Source: Stieleria sp. JC731 (GTDB lineage Bacteria; Planctomycetota; Planctomycetia; Pirellulales; Pirellulaceae). From it: DNA of 64,000 nucleotides. The DNA is taken from positions 1,452,481-1,516,480 of the forward strand of contig NZ_JAJKFQ010000005.1 of assembly GCF_020966635.1 (NCBI RefSeq), in the 5' to 3' direction. Under the pieces are notes generated by a model, which did not search any database, was not told the DNA's origin, and saw nothing but the letters and a program-made list of their open reading frames with translations. The translations under genes and the position numbers were made by a program. This document shows positions 45,014 to 56,912 of this stretch, one piece after another. Position 1 is the first letter of the stretch, and each line of letters begins with the position of its first letter.

Positions 45014-46441
45014 TCAGAACGCGAGAAGCAATCGGCTGGGGGCTTCCAGGTAGCCAATTACATCGTTCAAGAAGCGTGCAGCAGTGCCGCCGTCCACCAA
45101 ACGGTGGTCGTAGGACAGCGACAGAGGCATCATCAATCGAGGTTGGATGGTGTCGTCGGGCATGACGACGGGCAGCTTGCGACTGCGGCCAACCAGCAGG
45201 ATTGCCACTTCGGGAACGTTCACGATCGGGGTCGAATATTGTCCGCCGATTGCGCCCAAGTTACTGATCGTGAATGTTCCGCCACGAAGATCGTTCACCG
45301 GGAATTGACCGCTGCGGACTTTGCCAGCCATTTCGGCCAAGCCACGTGTGAGGCCGGGAACGCTCATCTGGTCAGCGTTTTTTAGCACGGGCACAACCAA
45401 CCCACGATCGGTGTCGACCGCGATGCCAACGTTGACGTAGTCCTTGTAGATGACCTGTTCGTTTTCACGATCGATGGTCGCGTTGATCGCCGGGTGGTGC
45501 TTCAGCGCGGTCGCGACAGCTTTGATCAGGAACGGCATCGAGGTCAGCTTCAGGCCTTGCGCCGCGTAGTCCTCTTTGCTGCTTTGACGCAGGCGTTCCA
45601 GTTCGGTGATGTCAGCATCGTCGAAGTTGGTCACGCGTGGGACGTTCGACCAGCTTCGGTGCATTTGGTCGCTGATCGTTTTTCGGATCTTGCTCATCCG
45701 TTCTACGCCGACGGCACCATAATCGTCGGTTGCCGGTGTGCCTGGGCGGTCTGCCGAAGGTGCACCACCGGTGACTTTGACCTGCGACGCTGCGGCTTGG
45801 GGGGCAGGGGCGGCTGGCTGAGCGACAGCGGCTTGGCTGGAAGCGCGAACAGCAGTTAAGACGTCGTCTCGCGTGATGCGTCCGCCTTCGCCACTGCCCG
45901 AAACGCGTCCCAAGTCGACGCCGACTTCGCGAGCGAATCGGCGAACGGCAGGGCCAGCCGGGATGACATCGCCGGCGGCCGGTGCTGGTGCAGGTGCGGC
46001 CGGTGCAGGTTTCGGGGGCGCTGGTGGTGCCGGTGCAGGTGCTGCAGCGGCGGGAGCGGGAGGTGCTGCAGCCGGAGCGGCAGGTTCGGGCGGTGCCGGA
46101 GCAGGTGCCGCAGGAGCTTCGTCTGCAGGCTCAGCTGGTGCAGGAGCGGCCGGTGCTGATTCTTCGGGTGCTGGTGCACTTGGTGCAGGAGCGGAGGCTC
46201 CCGATTCGGCTTCGACCTCGATGAGAACACCGCCGATTGCAACGGTATCACCTTCGCTGACAACAATTTTGGAAACCTTTCCGCCGACTGACGATGGCAC
46301 GGGCACCGTTGCTTTGTCGGTTTCCATCTCGACAATGTCTTGGCCTTCGGAGATTACATCGCCGACAGAGACGAAGACTTCGAGTACGTCGCCGGATTCA
46401 ATTCCGTCGCCAAGTTCGGGAAGGGTAACTTCGGTTGCCAT
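45014..46441 (-). CDS. aceF: Pyruvate dehydrogenase E2, dihydrolipoamide acetyltransferase
   Basis: The protein is 475 aa from ATG 46441, the start of the lipoyl domain (MATEVTLPELGDGIESGD). One lipoyl domain has lipoylated Lys in METDKATVPVPS. A very Ala/Pro-rich swinging linker (~residues 80-165) follows, then the E1/E3-binding domain (AVRRFAREVGVDLGRVSGSGEGGRI), a second linker, and the catalytic domain ending in the active-site DHRLVDGGTAARFL. It transfers acetyl groups to CoA. It is downstream of aceE on the same strand (163 bp gap). No lpd gene is in the window. Confidence 0.96.
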   Translation of the reverse strand: MATEVTLPELGDGIESGDVLEVFVSVGDVISEGQDIVEMETDKATVPVPSSVGGKVSKIVVSEGDTVAIGGVLIEVEAESGASAPAPSAPAPEESAPAAPAPAEPADEAPAAPAPAPPEPAAPAAAPPAPAAAAPAPAPPAPPKPAPAAPAPAPAAGDVIPAGPAVRRFAREVGVDLGRVSGSGEGGRITRDDVLTAVRASSQAAVAQPAAPAPQAAASQVKVTGGAPSADRPGTPATDDYGAVGVERMSKIRKTISDQMHRSWSNVPRVTNFDDADITELERLRQSSKEDYAAQGLKLTSMPFLIKAVATALKHHPAINATIDRENEQVIYKDYVNVGIAVDTDRGLVVPVLKNADQMSVPGLTRGLAEMAGKVRSGQFPVNDLRGGTFTISNLGAIGGQYSTPIVNVPEVAILLVGRSRKLPVVMPDDTIQPRLMMPLSLSYDHRLVDGGTAARFLNDVIGYLEAPSRLLLAF

Positions 46442-46604
46442 CGTAATGAATTCTTTAACGCTTGATCGGAGAATGGCCGGTGAAGCGAGCACTGGAACCT
46501 TTCCGGTGACTCGCTGCTTTACATAGTGGCACGATAATTCGGGAACAACAATTCAACGCAACGGGAACGGGCCATTCCCGTTTTGGTATGCCTAGGACAA
46601 TCGC

Positions 46605-49337
<2,733 letters not shown>

Positions 49338-49782
49338 AGAGAGAAAGTTTCGGAGGGGAAAAGTCAATGTAAAAGCAAATTTGGTTCCGGCGAGCGGCCA
49401 AATTGCGGACTTTACGTCAATTGCGCCGCCTCAAAAGCGTAGCTCCCAAGGTTACATCACGGCAAGGGCACGAGCGGCTGGAGGCACGATCCACACCATT
49501 GAGAACCGATAACTGGTGCGGCAAAAGCCGCTAGCTTCAGGCTTAGGCTACCTCGTTTACCGTAAACTCGGGACTTTGGTAGCAACTTTACGATTCAAAA
49601 ACTTTGCGGAGCCATCAAAAAATTTTGCCGACCCTCCCTCGACGGACTAGTGGAAACAGACGATTTTGCCCGCAGCACTACGCTTCGGTGGGATCTTCGT
49701 TTCAGATCCTTCGATCGAATCGTTGCTGAGATGAAAAACTTTGTCCTGAAAAAACTTCTGCGCTCGCAAGTCTCTGCTCTCT
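49338..49782. other. Divergent intergenic region between aceE and the SDR-like gene
   Basis: This 445 bp stretch must hold the promoters for both divergent genes. I find no clear consensus promoter, repeat or ORF; open frames here are short and unlike protein. Confidence 0.5.
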
Positions 49783-50604
49783 ATGAAAAGCCTCCCTCGC
49801 AGTGTCATGGTGACCGGAGCCTCCTCGGGAATCGGACGAGAGATCGCGATCTGCATGGCAGCACGAAAAGATGTGCGGCAGGTCGGCATTCACTATTGTC
49901 GCAACCGAGACGGTGCCATGGACACCGCCAAAGAGGTGGAAGGCTTGGGCAAGCAAGCGATCGTGGTGCAAGCTGACTTTGCGTCCGAGGCTGATTGCGG
50001 GCGACTGGTCAATGAAGCTTGGGACAAGCTGTCCGGTGATGGGCAAGCCTGCCTTGATGGTGGGCCTCAAGTTTGGATCAACAACGCCGGGGCTGATGTG
50101 TTAACCGGGCAGGCATCAGAGCTTTCCTTCGGCGAGAAGCTGCAGCGACTGTTTCAAGTCGATGTCGCGAGCACGATTAATATCAGTCGCATGGTGCGAT
50201 CGAAAATGTTTGATGATGCGGAACAGAATGTGTGCGATCGGTCGATGGTTTTTATCGGCTGGGATCAAGCACCGCTCGGCATGGAGGGTGACGCGGGACA
50301 GATGTTCGGTCCGGTCAAGTCAGCCGTGATGGCGTTCGCGGCAAGCTTTGCGCAAGATGTCGCGCCAACGATTCGTGTGAACACGGTTTGTCCCGGTTGG
50401 ATCAAAACGGCTTGGGGTGATTCAACGAATGATTATTGGGATCATCGCGCCAAGACGCAGGCGTTGATGGGCCGATGGGGAAGGCCTAGCGATATTGCCC
50501 AAGCGGTTAACTATCTGACTGATCCGGAGAACACGTTTTGTGTTGGACAATCGATCAATGTGAACGGTGGTTGGAGTCGTCGATTTCCTGGTCGGCCGAG
50601 CTGA
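49783..50604 (+). CDS. SDR-family protein with altered active site
   Basis: The protein is 273 aa. The Rossmann cofactor motif VTGASSGIGREIA and the NNAG motif (VWINNAGADV) are intact, as are the C-terminal PG and NVNGGW blocks. The catalytic Tyr of YxxxK is Phe (MFGPVKSAVMAF), and the usual Ser before it is not seen (VFIGWDQAP). It therefore probably binds NAD(P) but may not reduce substrates by the normal mechanism. The best guess is a divergent or regulatory SDR. It is 136 bp upstream of a MoxR gene. Confidence 0.85.
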   Translation: MKSLPRSVMVTGASSGIGREIAICMAARKDVRQVGIHYCRNRDGAMDTAKEVEGLGKQAIVVQADFASEADCGRLVNEAWDKLSGDGQACLDGGPQVWINNAGADVLTGQASELSFGEKLQRLFQVDVASTINISRMVRSKMFDDAEQNVCDRSMVFIGWDQAPLGMEGDAGQMFGPVKSAVMAFAASFAQDVAPTIRVNTVCPGWIKTAWGDSTNDYWDHRAKTQALMGRWGRPSDIAQAVNYLTDPENTFCVGQSINVNGGWSRRFPGRPS

Positions 50605-50740
50605 GATAGCGTTTTTACCGTTTGAATAGTTGGGTGGCAAAACGTTTTGGCAAACGTGGTACCCGAGTCACCTCCCCCGCAAAAAATCGGATAGACTGCG
50701 TGGGTTCCCCATCAACTTGTCTTATCTCTTTGAGCTTTCG

Positions 50741-51745
50741 ATGAGCAGCGTTTCTGATTCCACTCAGCAAAAGGCCGACGATTTCCGCCAACGATACGAA
50801 AGTGTTCGCGAAATGATTGGCCGGGTGATCGTCGGTCACGACGAAATCGTTCAGGGCGTCCTGACGGCAATGCTATGTGGCGGACACTGTTTGCTCGAAG
50901 GTGTTCCGGGGTTGGGAAAGACAATGTTGGTACGCACATTGTCTGAGGTTTTGGAATTGGATTTTAATCGCATCCAGTTCACGCCCGACCTGATGCCCGC
51001 TGATATCCTGGGTACAAACATGATCGTCGAATCCGATCAGGGGCATCGTGAATTCCAGTTCCAACGCGGTCCAGTTTTCACACAGATTCTGTTGGCCGAC
51101 GAAATCAACCGCGCCACGCCGAAGACTCAATCGGCGATGTTGGAAACGATGCAAGAAGGCACCGTCACGGCAGCCGGTTCCAGATACGAACTAAAGAAAC
51201 CGTTCTTCGTACTCGCCACGCAAAACCCAATCGAGCAAGAAGGCACTTACCCGCTTCCTGAAGCTCAGCTAGACCGTTTTCTGTTTAAGTTGGTTGTTGG
51301 CTACAGCAGCCGCGAAGACTTGAACGAAATCGTCGAACGCACCACTCGTGGTGAAAAGGCCAAGATCGAAAAAGTGATCGACGGCGAGGCGATGTTGGCA
51401 ATGCAAGCGATGGTTCGCGAAGTCGTGCTAACGCCGCCAATTCGTGACTACCTCGTTCGACTTACCTTGGCGACACACCCCGACGGCCCACATTCAGTTG
51501 ATGCAACCAATGCCTACGTGCGTTGGGGCAGTAGCCCTCGTGGTGCGCAGACTTTGGCGTTGGCTTCGAAAGTCCGCGCGATCCTGGCCGGTCGATTCAA
51601 TGTCAGCTTCGAAGATGTGCGGCGAGTCTTTTTGCCAACAATGCGGCACCGAGTCCTGTTGAACTTCGAAGCCCAGGCCGAAGGCGTCGAGCCCGACAAG
51701 GTGCTGCTAGATATCTTGGAAAAGGTGAAAGAGTCAGTAGAGTAG
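50741..51745 (+). CDS. MoxR family AAA+ ATPase
   Basis: The protein is 334 aa from ATG 50741; upstream in-frame residues are unlikely. Walker A is EGVPGLGKTMLVRTL, Walker B ILLADEINRATPKTQSAMLE, with sensor 1 VLATQNPIEQEGTYPLPEAQLDRF and sensor 2/arginine region RGAQTLALASKVRAIL. MoxR ATPases act as chaperones for maturation of enzyme complexes, usually with DUF58 and von Willebrand factor-A proteins encoded downstream. Here those partners do not follow; the pst operon comes next after a 520 bp gap. Confidence 0.93.
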   Translation: MSSVSDSTQQKADDFRQRYESVREMIGRVIVGHDEIVQGVLTAMLCGGHCLLEGVPGLGKTMLVRTLSEVLELDFNRIQFTPDLMPADILGTNMIVESDQGHREFQFQRGPVFTQILLADEINRATPKTQSAMLETMQEGTVTAAGSRYELKKPFFVLATQNPIEQEGTYPLPEAQLDRFLFKLVVGYSSREDLNEIVERTTRGEKAKIEKVIDGEAMLAMQAMVREVVLTPPIRDYLVRLTLATHPDGPHSVDATNAYVRWGSSPRGAQTLALASKVRAILAGRFNVSFEDVRRVFLPTMRHRVLLNFEAQAEGVEPDKVLLDILEKVKESVE

Positions 51746-52265
51746 ACGCGGTCGTCGGTGGGGTCGGGGACCCCTTGGTTAGCACTCTGAAAACCTGCTG
51801 CTTTCCAATTACCGGGTTTAACTCTGTGGAAGTAGCGATCTCCTCCGTAGGGTTGGCTCCATCAAAGCGGCTTTGTGAGAGACCAAACCTGAGAAACTTT
51901 CGGCTGCTAAATCTCGGTCCGTAAACTCGTGATGGGGCATCATCCGCTGCGGTGCTCCTAACGTTGTTCGGGATCCCGTTAGCTGGGGTTCACGGGGGAT
52001 CTTCCCTCGGGTGGGCTGGATTGTAGCGACGACGGCCTTCTCTTCATCTAATCTTCATTCGCTGATTTGCACCCTAGCGGTCGTCAGGTTGGGCCTTCAC
52101 TGGTATCTTTCCGCGCGACATGGAATGCATCTCTCTCAATTTGCCTGCAAATCGGGAGGGGAAGCTTTTCTACCAGAAATGGCACGTTTTCGGCGGTCAA
52201 ATGTGATTGGCGGCCTAATCAGGAAAGATTGTTTTCCTCAACTTTCACCGGAGTGATTCCTTCAG
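51746..52265 (+). other. Long structured intergenic region before pstS (possible 5' leader or small RNA)
   Basis: These 520 bp contain no convincing ORF but several perfect hairpins: GGGGTC/GACCCC with a 3 nt loop (51760-51774), CAAAG/CTTTG (~51863-51875), GATG/CATC near 51930, and CTAACG/CGTTAG (~51958-51982). The density of stems is higher than in other gaps of this window. It could be an independent small RNA, a MoxR transcript end, or the pstS leader. I do not recognise an Rfam class. Confidence 0.35.
52041..52058 (+). promoter_or_regulatory. PhoB/PhoP-box-like direct repeat upstream of pstS
   Basis: TCTTCAT-ctaa-TCTTCAT is a perfect 7 bp direct repeat with 11 bp period, the geometry of Pho boxes bound by PhoB/PhoP. 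It is ~208 bp before the pstS start. The heptamer differs from the E. coli CTGTCAT. Assignment is by geometry and gene context. Confidence 0.45.
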
Positions 52266-53345
52266 ATGGCCATCCAACTGAAAAACTGGACCCTACCATT
52301 GGCAATCGCAGCGCTATGTGCCGTTGGTTGCAATTCAAAAACTGATACCGCGTCTGGTGATGCGGGAGCCGAATCCAGTGAGATCGCTGGTGAGGGTGCG
52401 GCGCCATCGAACATGGCCGGCACGATCAAAATCAACGGCAGTAGCACGGTATTGCCAATCAGCAACGCAGTCGCTGAAAAGTTCGCTCAGCAGTACCCCG
52501 ACGTTTCGGTTTCTGTTGACGGTGCCGGAACGGGTAACGGCTTCAAAGATTTCGAAGTCAAAAAGACCGACATCTCGGACGCCTCTCGCCCCATCAAACC
52601 GGGTGAGAAAGAAAAGTGCCAAGCCAACGAAGTTGCCTTCATCGAAGTTCCTGTCGCCTACGACGGTCTGACCATCGTCATCAACCCAAAAAATGATTGG
52701 GTCAAGTCGCTGACAATCGATCAGCTGAAAAAGATCTTCGTCGGTGACGACGCGGCGAAAACTTGGAAAGACGTCGACCCATCATGGCCTGAAGAAAAAA
52801 TCGACATCTACGCACCGGGCACCGGTAGCGGAACTTACGACTACTTCCACGAAGTGGTTGTCGGAAAGTCAGACGCGGAACTTCGTCAGGACATGAGCCT
52901 GAACGAGGACGACAATATCTTGGTCAAAGGCGTTGCCGACAATAAAAACGCGATCGGATTCTTCGGCGTCGCATACTACGAAGAAAGCAAGGACAAGTTG
53001 ACCGCCGTTCAAATCATCAACCCCAAAGACGGCAAGGCTTACCTGCCAACGACGGAAAACATTGCCAGCGGCAACTACGCCCCGTTCAGCCGCCCGCTGT
53101 TCATCTACGTCAGCTTGGCATCGTTGAAGCGTGCCGAAGTTCAAACATTCGTCAGCTACTACATGGACAATGTTTCCGAACTTTGCGAACGCGTTGGATA
53201 CGTCCGTCTTCCTGAGTCGATCATCGAAAAAGGCAAAGCCAACATCGAAAATCGTGCTGCCGGAACCCACTACATCAACGCCGAAGGCGAAACCCGTAGC
53301 GGCGCCCTGGAAGACATCTTCGTTGAAGAAAATTTGGTGAAGTAA
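52266..53345 (+). CDS. pstS: Phosphate ABC transporter substrate-binding lipoprotein
   Basis: The protein is 359 aa. The signal peptide ends in a lipobox-like AVGC (Cys22). A short Ala/Glu/Ser linker is followed by the PstS fold: KINGSSTVLPISNAVAEKFAQQYP, VSVDGAGTGNGFKDF, DISDASRPIKPGEKEKC and the phosphate-binding GTGSGTYDYF. It captures phosphate outside the membrane for PstCAB. First gene of pstS-pstC-pstA-pstB-phoU; probably induced by phosphate limitation. Confidence 0.95.
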   Translation: MAIQLKNWTLPLAIAALCAVGCNSKTDTASGDAGAESSEIAGEGAAPSNMAGTIKINGSSTVLPISNAVAEKFAQQYPDVSVSVDGAGTGNGFKDFEVKKTDISDASRPIKPGEKEKCQANEVAFIEVPVAYDGLTIVINPKNDWVKSLTIDQLKKIFVGDDAAKTWKDVDPSWPEEKIDIYAPGTGSGTYDYFHEVVVGKSDAELRQDMSLNEDDNILVKGVADNKNAIGFFGVAYYEESKDKLTAVQIINPKDGKAYLPTTENIASGNYAPFSRPLFIYVSLASLKRAEVQTFVSYYMDNVSELCERVGYVRLPESIIEKGKANIENRAAGTHYINAEGETRSGALEDIFVEENLVK

Positions 53346-53422
53346 ACAGCCAAAAAGGCTTACCGGTCGCCAAAGACGGCAACGTCGGTCATGATGGCGG
53401 CCATGAAGAGTGTTCGATCGTT

Positions 53423-53448
53423 CCGACGCTACAATGATGTGGCGTCGG
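53423..53448 (+). other. Stem-loop between pstS and pstC
   Basis: CCGACGCTAC (53423-53432) pairs with GTGGCGTCGG (53439-53448) with one wobble pair and a 6 nt loop. There is no T-run, so it fits an mRNA-stabilising or processing hairpin that keeps pstS transcript levels above the rest of the operon. The remaining 53346-53726 has no ORF I trust. Confidence 0.5.
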
Positions 53449-53726
53449 ATCGCATCGTAAAGTTAATTTCTGTGCTTGCGACAGTCGCTACAATTGGAGT
53501 GGCTTTGGGATCAAAGCTGACCGTTTAGCTTTTCGGGAATGACAGGAAAGTAGGCAAAATTGCGGTCTACACCGGGTACCCCCAAATTGCTGTTGGGTCG
53601 TTGAATTACATCAGCGGATAGCGAACCAAAGTCGTTTTTATCGGAAATGGCCGACGCTCCGGCGGATCGGATACATTTCGGCGACTCCGAATGTGAGTCA
53701 TCAAATCTAAAAATCGCACGACAAAA

Positions 53727-54671
53727 ATGTCACTGCCGAAGGCTTTGCAATCGAAGGAGTTTCGGTCAACTCGCGTCGGCGTGTTGTCCGAGCGTTTGAT
53801 CGTGTTTAGCCTGGCAACCTGCGCGACCATCACGGTACTGATCACCATCGGTATCATCTACATGTTGGTCAGTCAGAGTGCCGGGTTCTTTGCCAGCGAT
53901 GCGGTTACGCTGAAGGGGTTCCTGACGGACACCGAGTGGACGGCTCTGCAGAGCAAGGACTTGGCGAAAGCGAAGTTCGGGATTCTGCCGCTATTGAGCG
54001 GGACTTTACGAGTCACCGCGATCGCGATGCTGATCGCCCTACCGTTGGGATTGGTCACCGCGATCTATTTGAGCGAATTCGCTTCGCCTCGAATCCGGTC
54101 ATGGCTAAAGCCCACGCTAGAGGTGATCGCTGGTATCCCGACAGTGGTGCTCGGTTATTTCGCGATCCTCGTGATCAGCCCATCGCTGCAGTTTTTTACC
54201 GATGGTTTTGCAACCTTCAACGCGACCAGTGCTGGGATTGCGGTGGGCATCTTGTGCTTGCCGATGGTTTGTAGTCTTTCCGAAGATGCAATGAGAGCGG
54301 TACCCAGATCCTTGCGTGAAGGTGCCTATGGACTTGGTTGCACGCCTTTCGAAACGTCGATCAAGGTTGTCGTTCCCGCGGCGCTAAGCGGAATCGTTTC
54401 GGCATTTCTGTTGGCCTTCAGCCGTGCGATCGGCGAAACGATGGTGGTGGCTTTGGCGGCAGGAACCCTGCCGACGTTCACATTTGACCCATCGCAGCAA
54501 GCGCAAACGATGACGGGCTTCATCGTCGAAATGATCAAGAGTGAAAGTGAATACGGCACGGTGCAGTATTTCAGCTTGTACGGCGTCGCGATGACGTTGT
54601 TTTTGATCACGTTCGGAATGACATTGATCGGGCAAATTATTCGCCGACGTTTCCAGGAGGCGTACCAATGA
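53727..54671 (+). CDS. pstC: Phosphate ABC transporter permease PstC
   Basis: The protein is 314 aa with six helices. The first, LIVFSLATCATITVLITIGIIYMLV, and the conserved GTLRVTAIAMLIALPLGLVTAIYLSEFA, AGIPTVVLGYFAI and cytosolic loop EDAMRAVPRSLREGAYGLG...SRAIGETMVVALAAG are typical PstC/PstA permease features. It pairs with PstA to form the channel. Its stop overlaps pstA (ATGA). Confidence 0.94.
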   Translation: MSLPKALQSKEFRSTRVGVLSERLIVFSLATCATITVLITIGIIYMLVSQSAGFFASDAVTLKGFLTDTEWTALQSKDLAKAKFGILPLLSGTLRVTAIAMLIALPLGLVTAIYLSEFASPRIRSWLKPTLEVIAGIPTVVLGYFAILVISPSLQFFTDGFATFNATSAGIAVGILCLPMVCSLSEDAMRAVPRSLREGAYGLGCTPFETSIKVVVPAALSGIVSAFLLAFSRAIGETMVVALAAGTLPTFTFDPSQQAQTMTGFIVEMIKSESEYGTVQYFSLYGVAMTLFLITFGMTLIGQIIRRRFQEAYQ

Positions 54672-55897
54672 GCTCGATGCCTACTGCCCTGACCAGTCAA
54701 GACCCTCAGTATCTGACGAATAACGCGATCCGTCGCAAACGGATGAGTCGTTGGTTTTATGGGCTCTGTGTCGCGATCGCTTTTGTGAGTGTTCTGATTC
54801 TGGTCGTGCTATTGGTGGCGATTTGGACTCAGGGCCAATCACGCCTGTCGACTGACCTTTTGACACGCGCCCATAGTGAGCTTCAGATTGAACGAAGCGG
54901 AATGTGGCCGTCGATCGTTGGGTCTCTGATCGTTTGCTTTGTCTGTGCACTCGCCGCGTTGCCGCTGGGAATTGCGACAGCGGTTTTCCTTGAGGAATTC
55001 AAGCCAACCAGCAAGCCACTGCGGGTGATGCATGGATTCATTCAATTGAACATTGCAAACTTGGCGGGGGTGCCATCGATCGTTTACGGGCTGCTCGGCC
55101 TGACGGTGTTTGTCTACATGTTTAACGTGTTTGGGCAAATCAAAGTTAACGAATCACCCGGCTGGGAAATCATGGGTGCCGATCACTATTACCAAGTGAT
55201 GACGTTGCAGCCTGGGCATGTGGTCTTCGTCCCGCAAGAAGATCCAAGCATCCGAGAAATCGAGATTACCGAACCGGTCGAAGCCGTCGACAATGCGGGA
55301 AAGCGGTTCGAACTCGCTGTCTGGACTCCGGGAACACCTCGGCCAAAAGACGAGGCTACCAAGCGTAAAACGATTGAAGAGGGGGCCATCGGCGGGACAA
55401 TCACCCGTCGATCGTGGTACTACTTTCGATTGCCTTTGGATAAAAGTTTTCTCTCCGGCGGGATGACACTGGCGCTAGTGATCCTGCCGATCATCATCAT
55501 CGCTTCGCAAGAATCTCTCCGTGCGGTATCTCCATCGCTTCGAGAAGCGTCGATGGGAATTGGGGCAACGACTTGGCAAACTGTTCGTCACGTATGTTTG
55601 CCGGCTGCCGTTCCCGGGATCATGACCGGCTCGATTCTGGCAATGGGACGTGCGATCGGTGAAGCCGCTCCAATTTTGGTCGTGTTGGGTGCAAATGTCA
55701 TGAAGGCCGGCGGTCCGGAGCACCTGATGGACAACGCAGTGACAATGCCGGTCTTAATTTTTAACTGGGCGGGTCGGCAACAAAACGAATTTCAAGAACT
55801 TGCCGCGGCAGCGATCATCGTACTATTGGTCGTTCTGTTGATCTTGAATTCGACCGCAATCGTTATCCGGCAGAAAGTACAAAAAGCACACTCCTGA
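54668..55897 (+). CDS. pstA: Phosphate ABC transporter permease PstA with an extra periplasmic insertion
   Basis: The protein is 409 aa, against ~290 for typical PstA. A strong AGGAGG Shine-Dalgarno precedes it at 54655-54660. Core features: MWPSIVGSLIVCFVCALAALPLGIATAVFLEEF, NLAGVPSIVYGLLGLTVFV, and the coupling loop SQESLRAVSPSLREASMGIGATTWQTVRHVCLPAAVPGIMTGSILAMGRAIGEAAPIL. About 100 residues between VYMFNVFG and SFLSGGMTLALVILP are extra; they look beta-rich and charged and should face outside. The permease function is clear, the insertion's role is not. Confidence 0.93.
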   Translation: MSSMPTALTSQDPQYLTNNAIRRKRMSRWFYGLCVAIAFVSVLILVVLLVAIWTQGQSRLSTDLLTRAHSELQIERSGMWPSIVGSLIVCFVCALAALPLGIATAVFLEEFKPTSKPLRVMHGFIQLNIANLAGVPSIVYGLLGLTVFVYMFNVFGQIKVNESPGWEIMGADHYYQVMTLQPGHVVFVPQEDPSIREIEITEPVEAVDNAGKRFELAVWTPGTPRPKDEATKRKTIEEGAIGGTITRRSWYYFRLPLDKSFLSGGMTLALVILPIIIIASQESLRAVSPSLREASMGIGATTWQTVRHVCLPAAVPGIMTGSILAMGRAIGEAAPILVVLGANVMKAGGPEHLMDNAVTMPVLIFNWAGRQQNEFQELAAAAIIVLLVVLLILNSTAIVIRQKVQKAHS

Positions 55898-55909
55898 TCT
55901 ATAGCAACC

Positions 55910-56746
55910 ATGTCTACCGCACCGACGGCACAGCCAACTGATGCCCAACCAGATCAGTCAGACGATTCGACACTGATTCGAATCAAAAACTTCTGCTCTT
56001 GGTATGGCGACTATCAGGCTCTTCATGACCTGACGCTCGACATTCCTCGTCGCCAGGTTACGGCCTTCATCGGTCCCAGCGGATGCGGTAAAAGCACGTT
56101 GCTGAAATGGATCAACCGGATGAATGACATCGTGCCCGGTGCGAGAGCGAAGGGGCATCTGTCGTTGTTAAGCGATTCAGAAACGGCGCCCAAGAAGGAA
56201 CTGGATATTCTTGATCCTTCTGTCGATGTCGTCGCGCTTCGGCGACAAATCGGAATTGTGTTTCAGAAACCAAACCCGTTTCCCAAAAGCATCTACGACA
56301 ACGTTGCGTTCGGGCCTCGTTTGCATATGAAAACGACCAAAGCCGAATTGGACGAGCTGGTCGAATGGTCGTTGCAAAAAGCAGCCGTCTGGGATGAAGT
56401 CAAAGATCGATTGCATGGTCCCGCACTGGGACTCTCTGGCGGTCAGCAACAGCGTCTATGTATCGCACGTGCGATCGCTGTCGGTCCAGAAGTCCTGCTG
56501 ATGGACGAGCCATGTAGCGCGCTCGACCCATCGAGCACATTGGCGATCGAGGATTTGATTTTCGAACTGCGGTCGCAGTACACCATCGTGATCGTGACGC
56601 ACAACATGCAACAGGCATCACGCTGTAGTGATCGAACAGCATTCTTTTTCGAAGGCCGTTTGGTCGAAGCCGGTGACACCACCCAGGTCTTCACCAAGCC
56701 AGAGAAAAAGCAAACCGACGACTATGTCCGCGGGAAATTCGGTTGA
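55910..56746 (+). CDS. pstB: Phosphate ABC transporter ATPase PstB
   Basis: The protein is 278 aa. Walker A is [22 protein letters not shown]-loop [23 protein letters not shown], signature [16 protein letters not shown] and Walker [14 protein letters not shown] with the switch His in IVTHNM. A 20-residue Ala/Gln/Asp N-terminal extension precedes the domain. It powers PstCA. It starts 12 bp after pstA. Confidence 0.96.
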   Translation: MSTAPTAQPTDAQPDQSDDSTLIRIKNFCSWYGDYQALHDLTLDIPRRQVTAFIGPSGCGKSTLLKWINRMNDIVPGARAKGHLSLLSDSETAPKKELDILDPSVDVVALRRQIGIVFQKPNPFPKSIYDNVAFGPRLHMKTTKAELDELVEWSLQKAAVWDEVKDRLHGPALGLSGGQQQRLCIARAIAVGPEVLLMDEPCSALDPSSTLAIEDLIFELRSQYTIVIVTHNMQQASRCSDRTAFFFEGRLVEAGDTTQVFTKPEKKQTDDYVRGKFG

Positions 56747-56912
56747 TGCCGTGTTGGCGCCTGTTGCCACATGGCAAAGGTTTCACGGCTAAGGTTATTA
56801 CCGGACAATCGCATTAGCTGCTGCAGTGGTTGTCTGCCAACAGTGTCTAGTTCAATCGATTGTAAGTGTTTTGGAACGGATCGAATTCAGGGAATAAGGA
56901 AGGTGGATTGAG

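Noticed and set aside
45873..46526. 217-aa Ala/Gly-rich ORF opposite aceF
   Set aside because: It is the antisense shadow of the Ala/Pro-rich linker of AceF.
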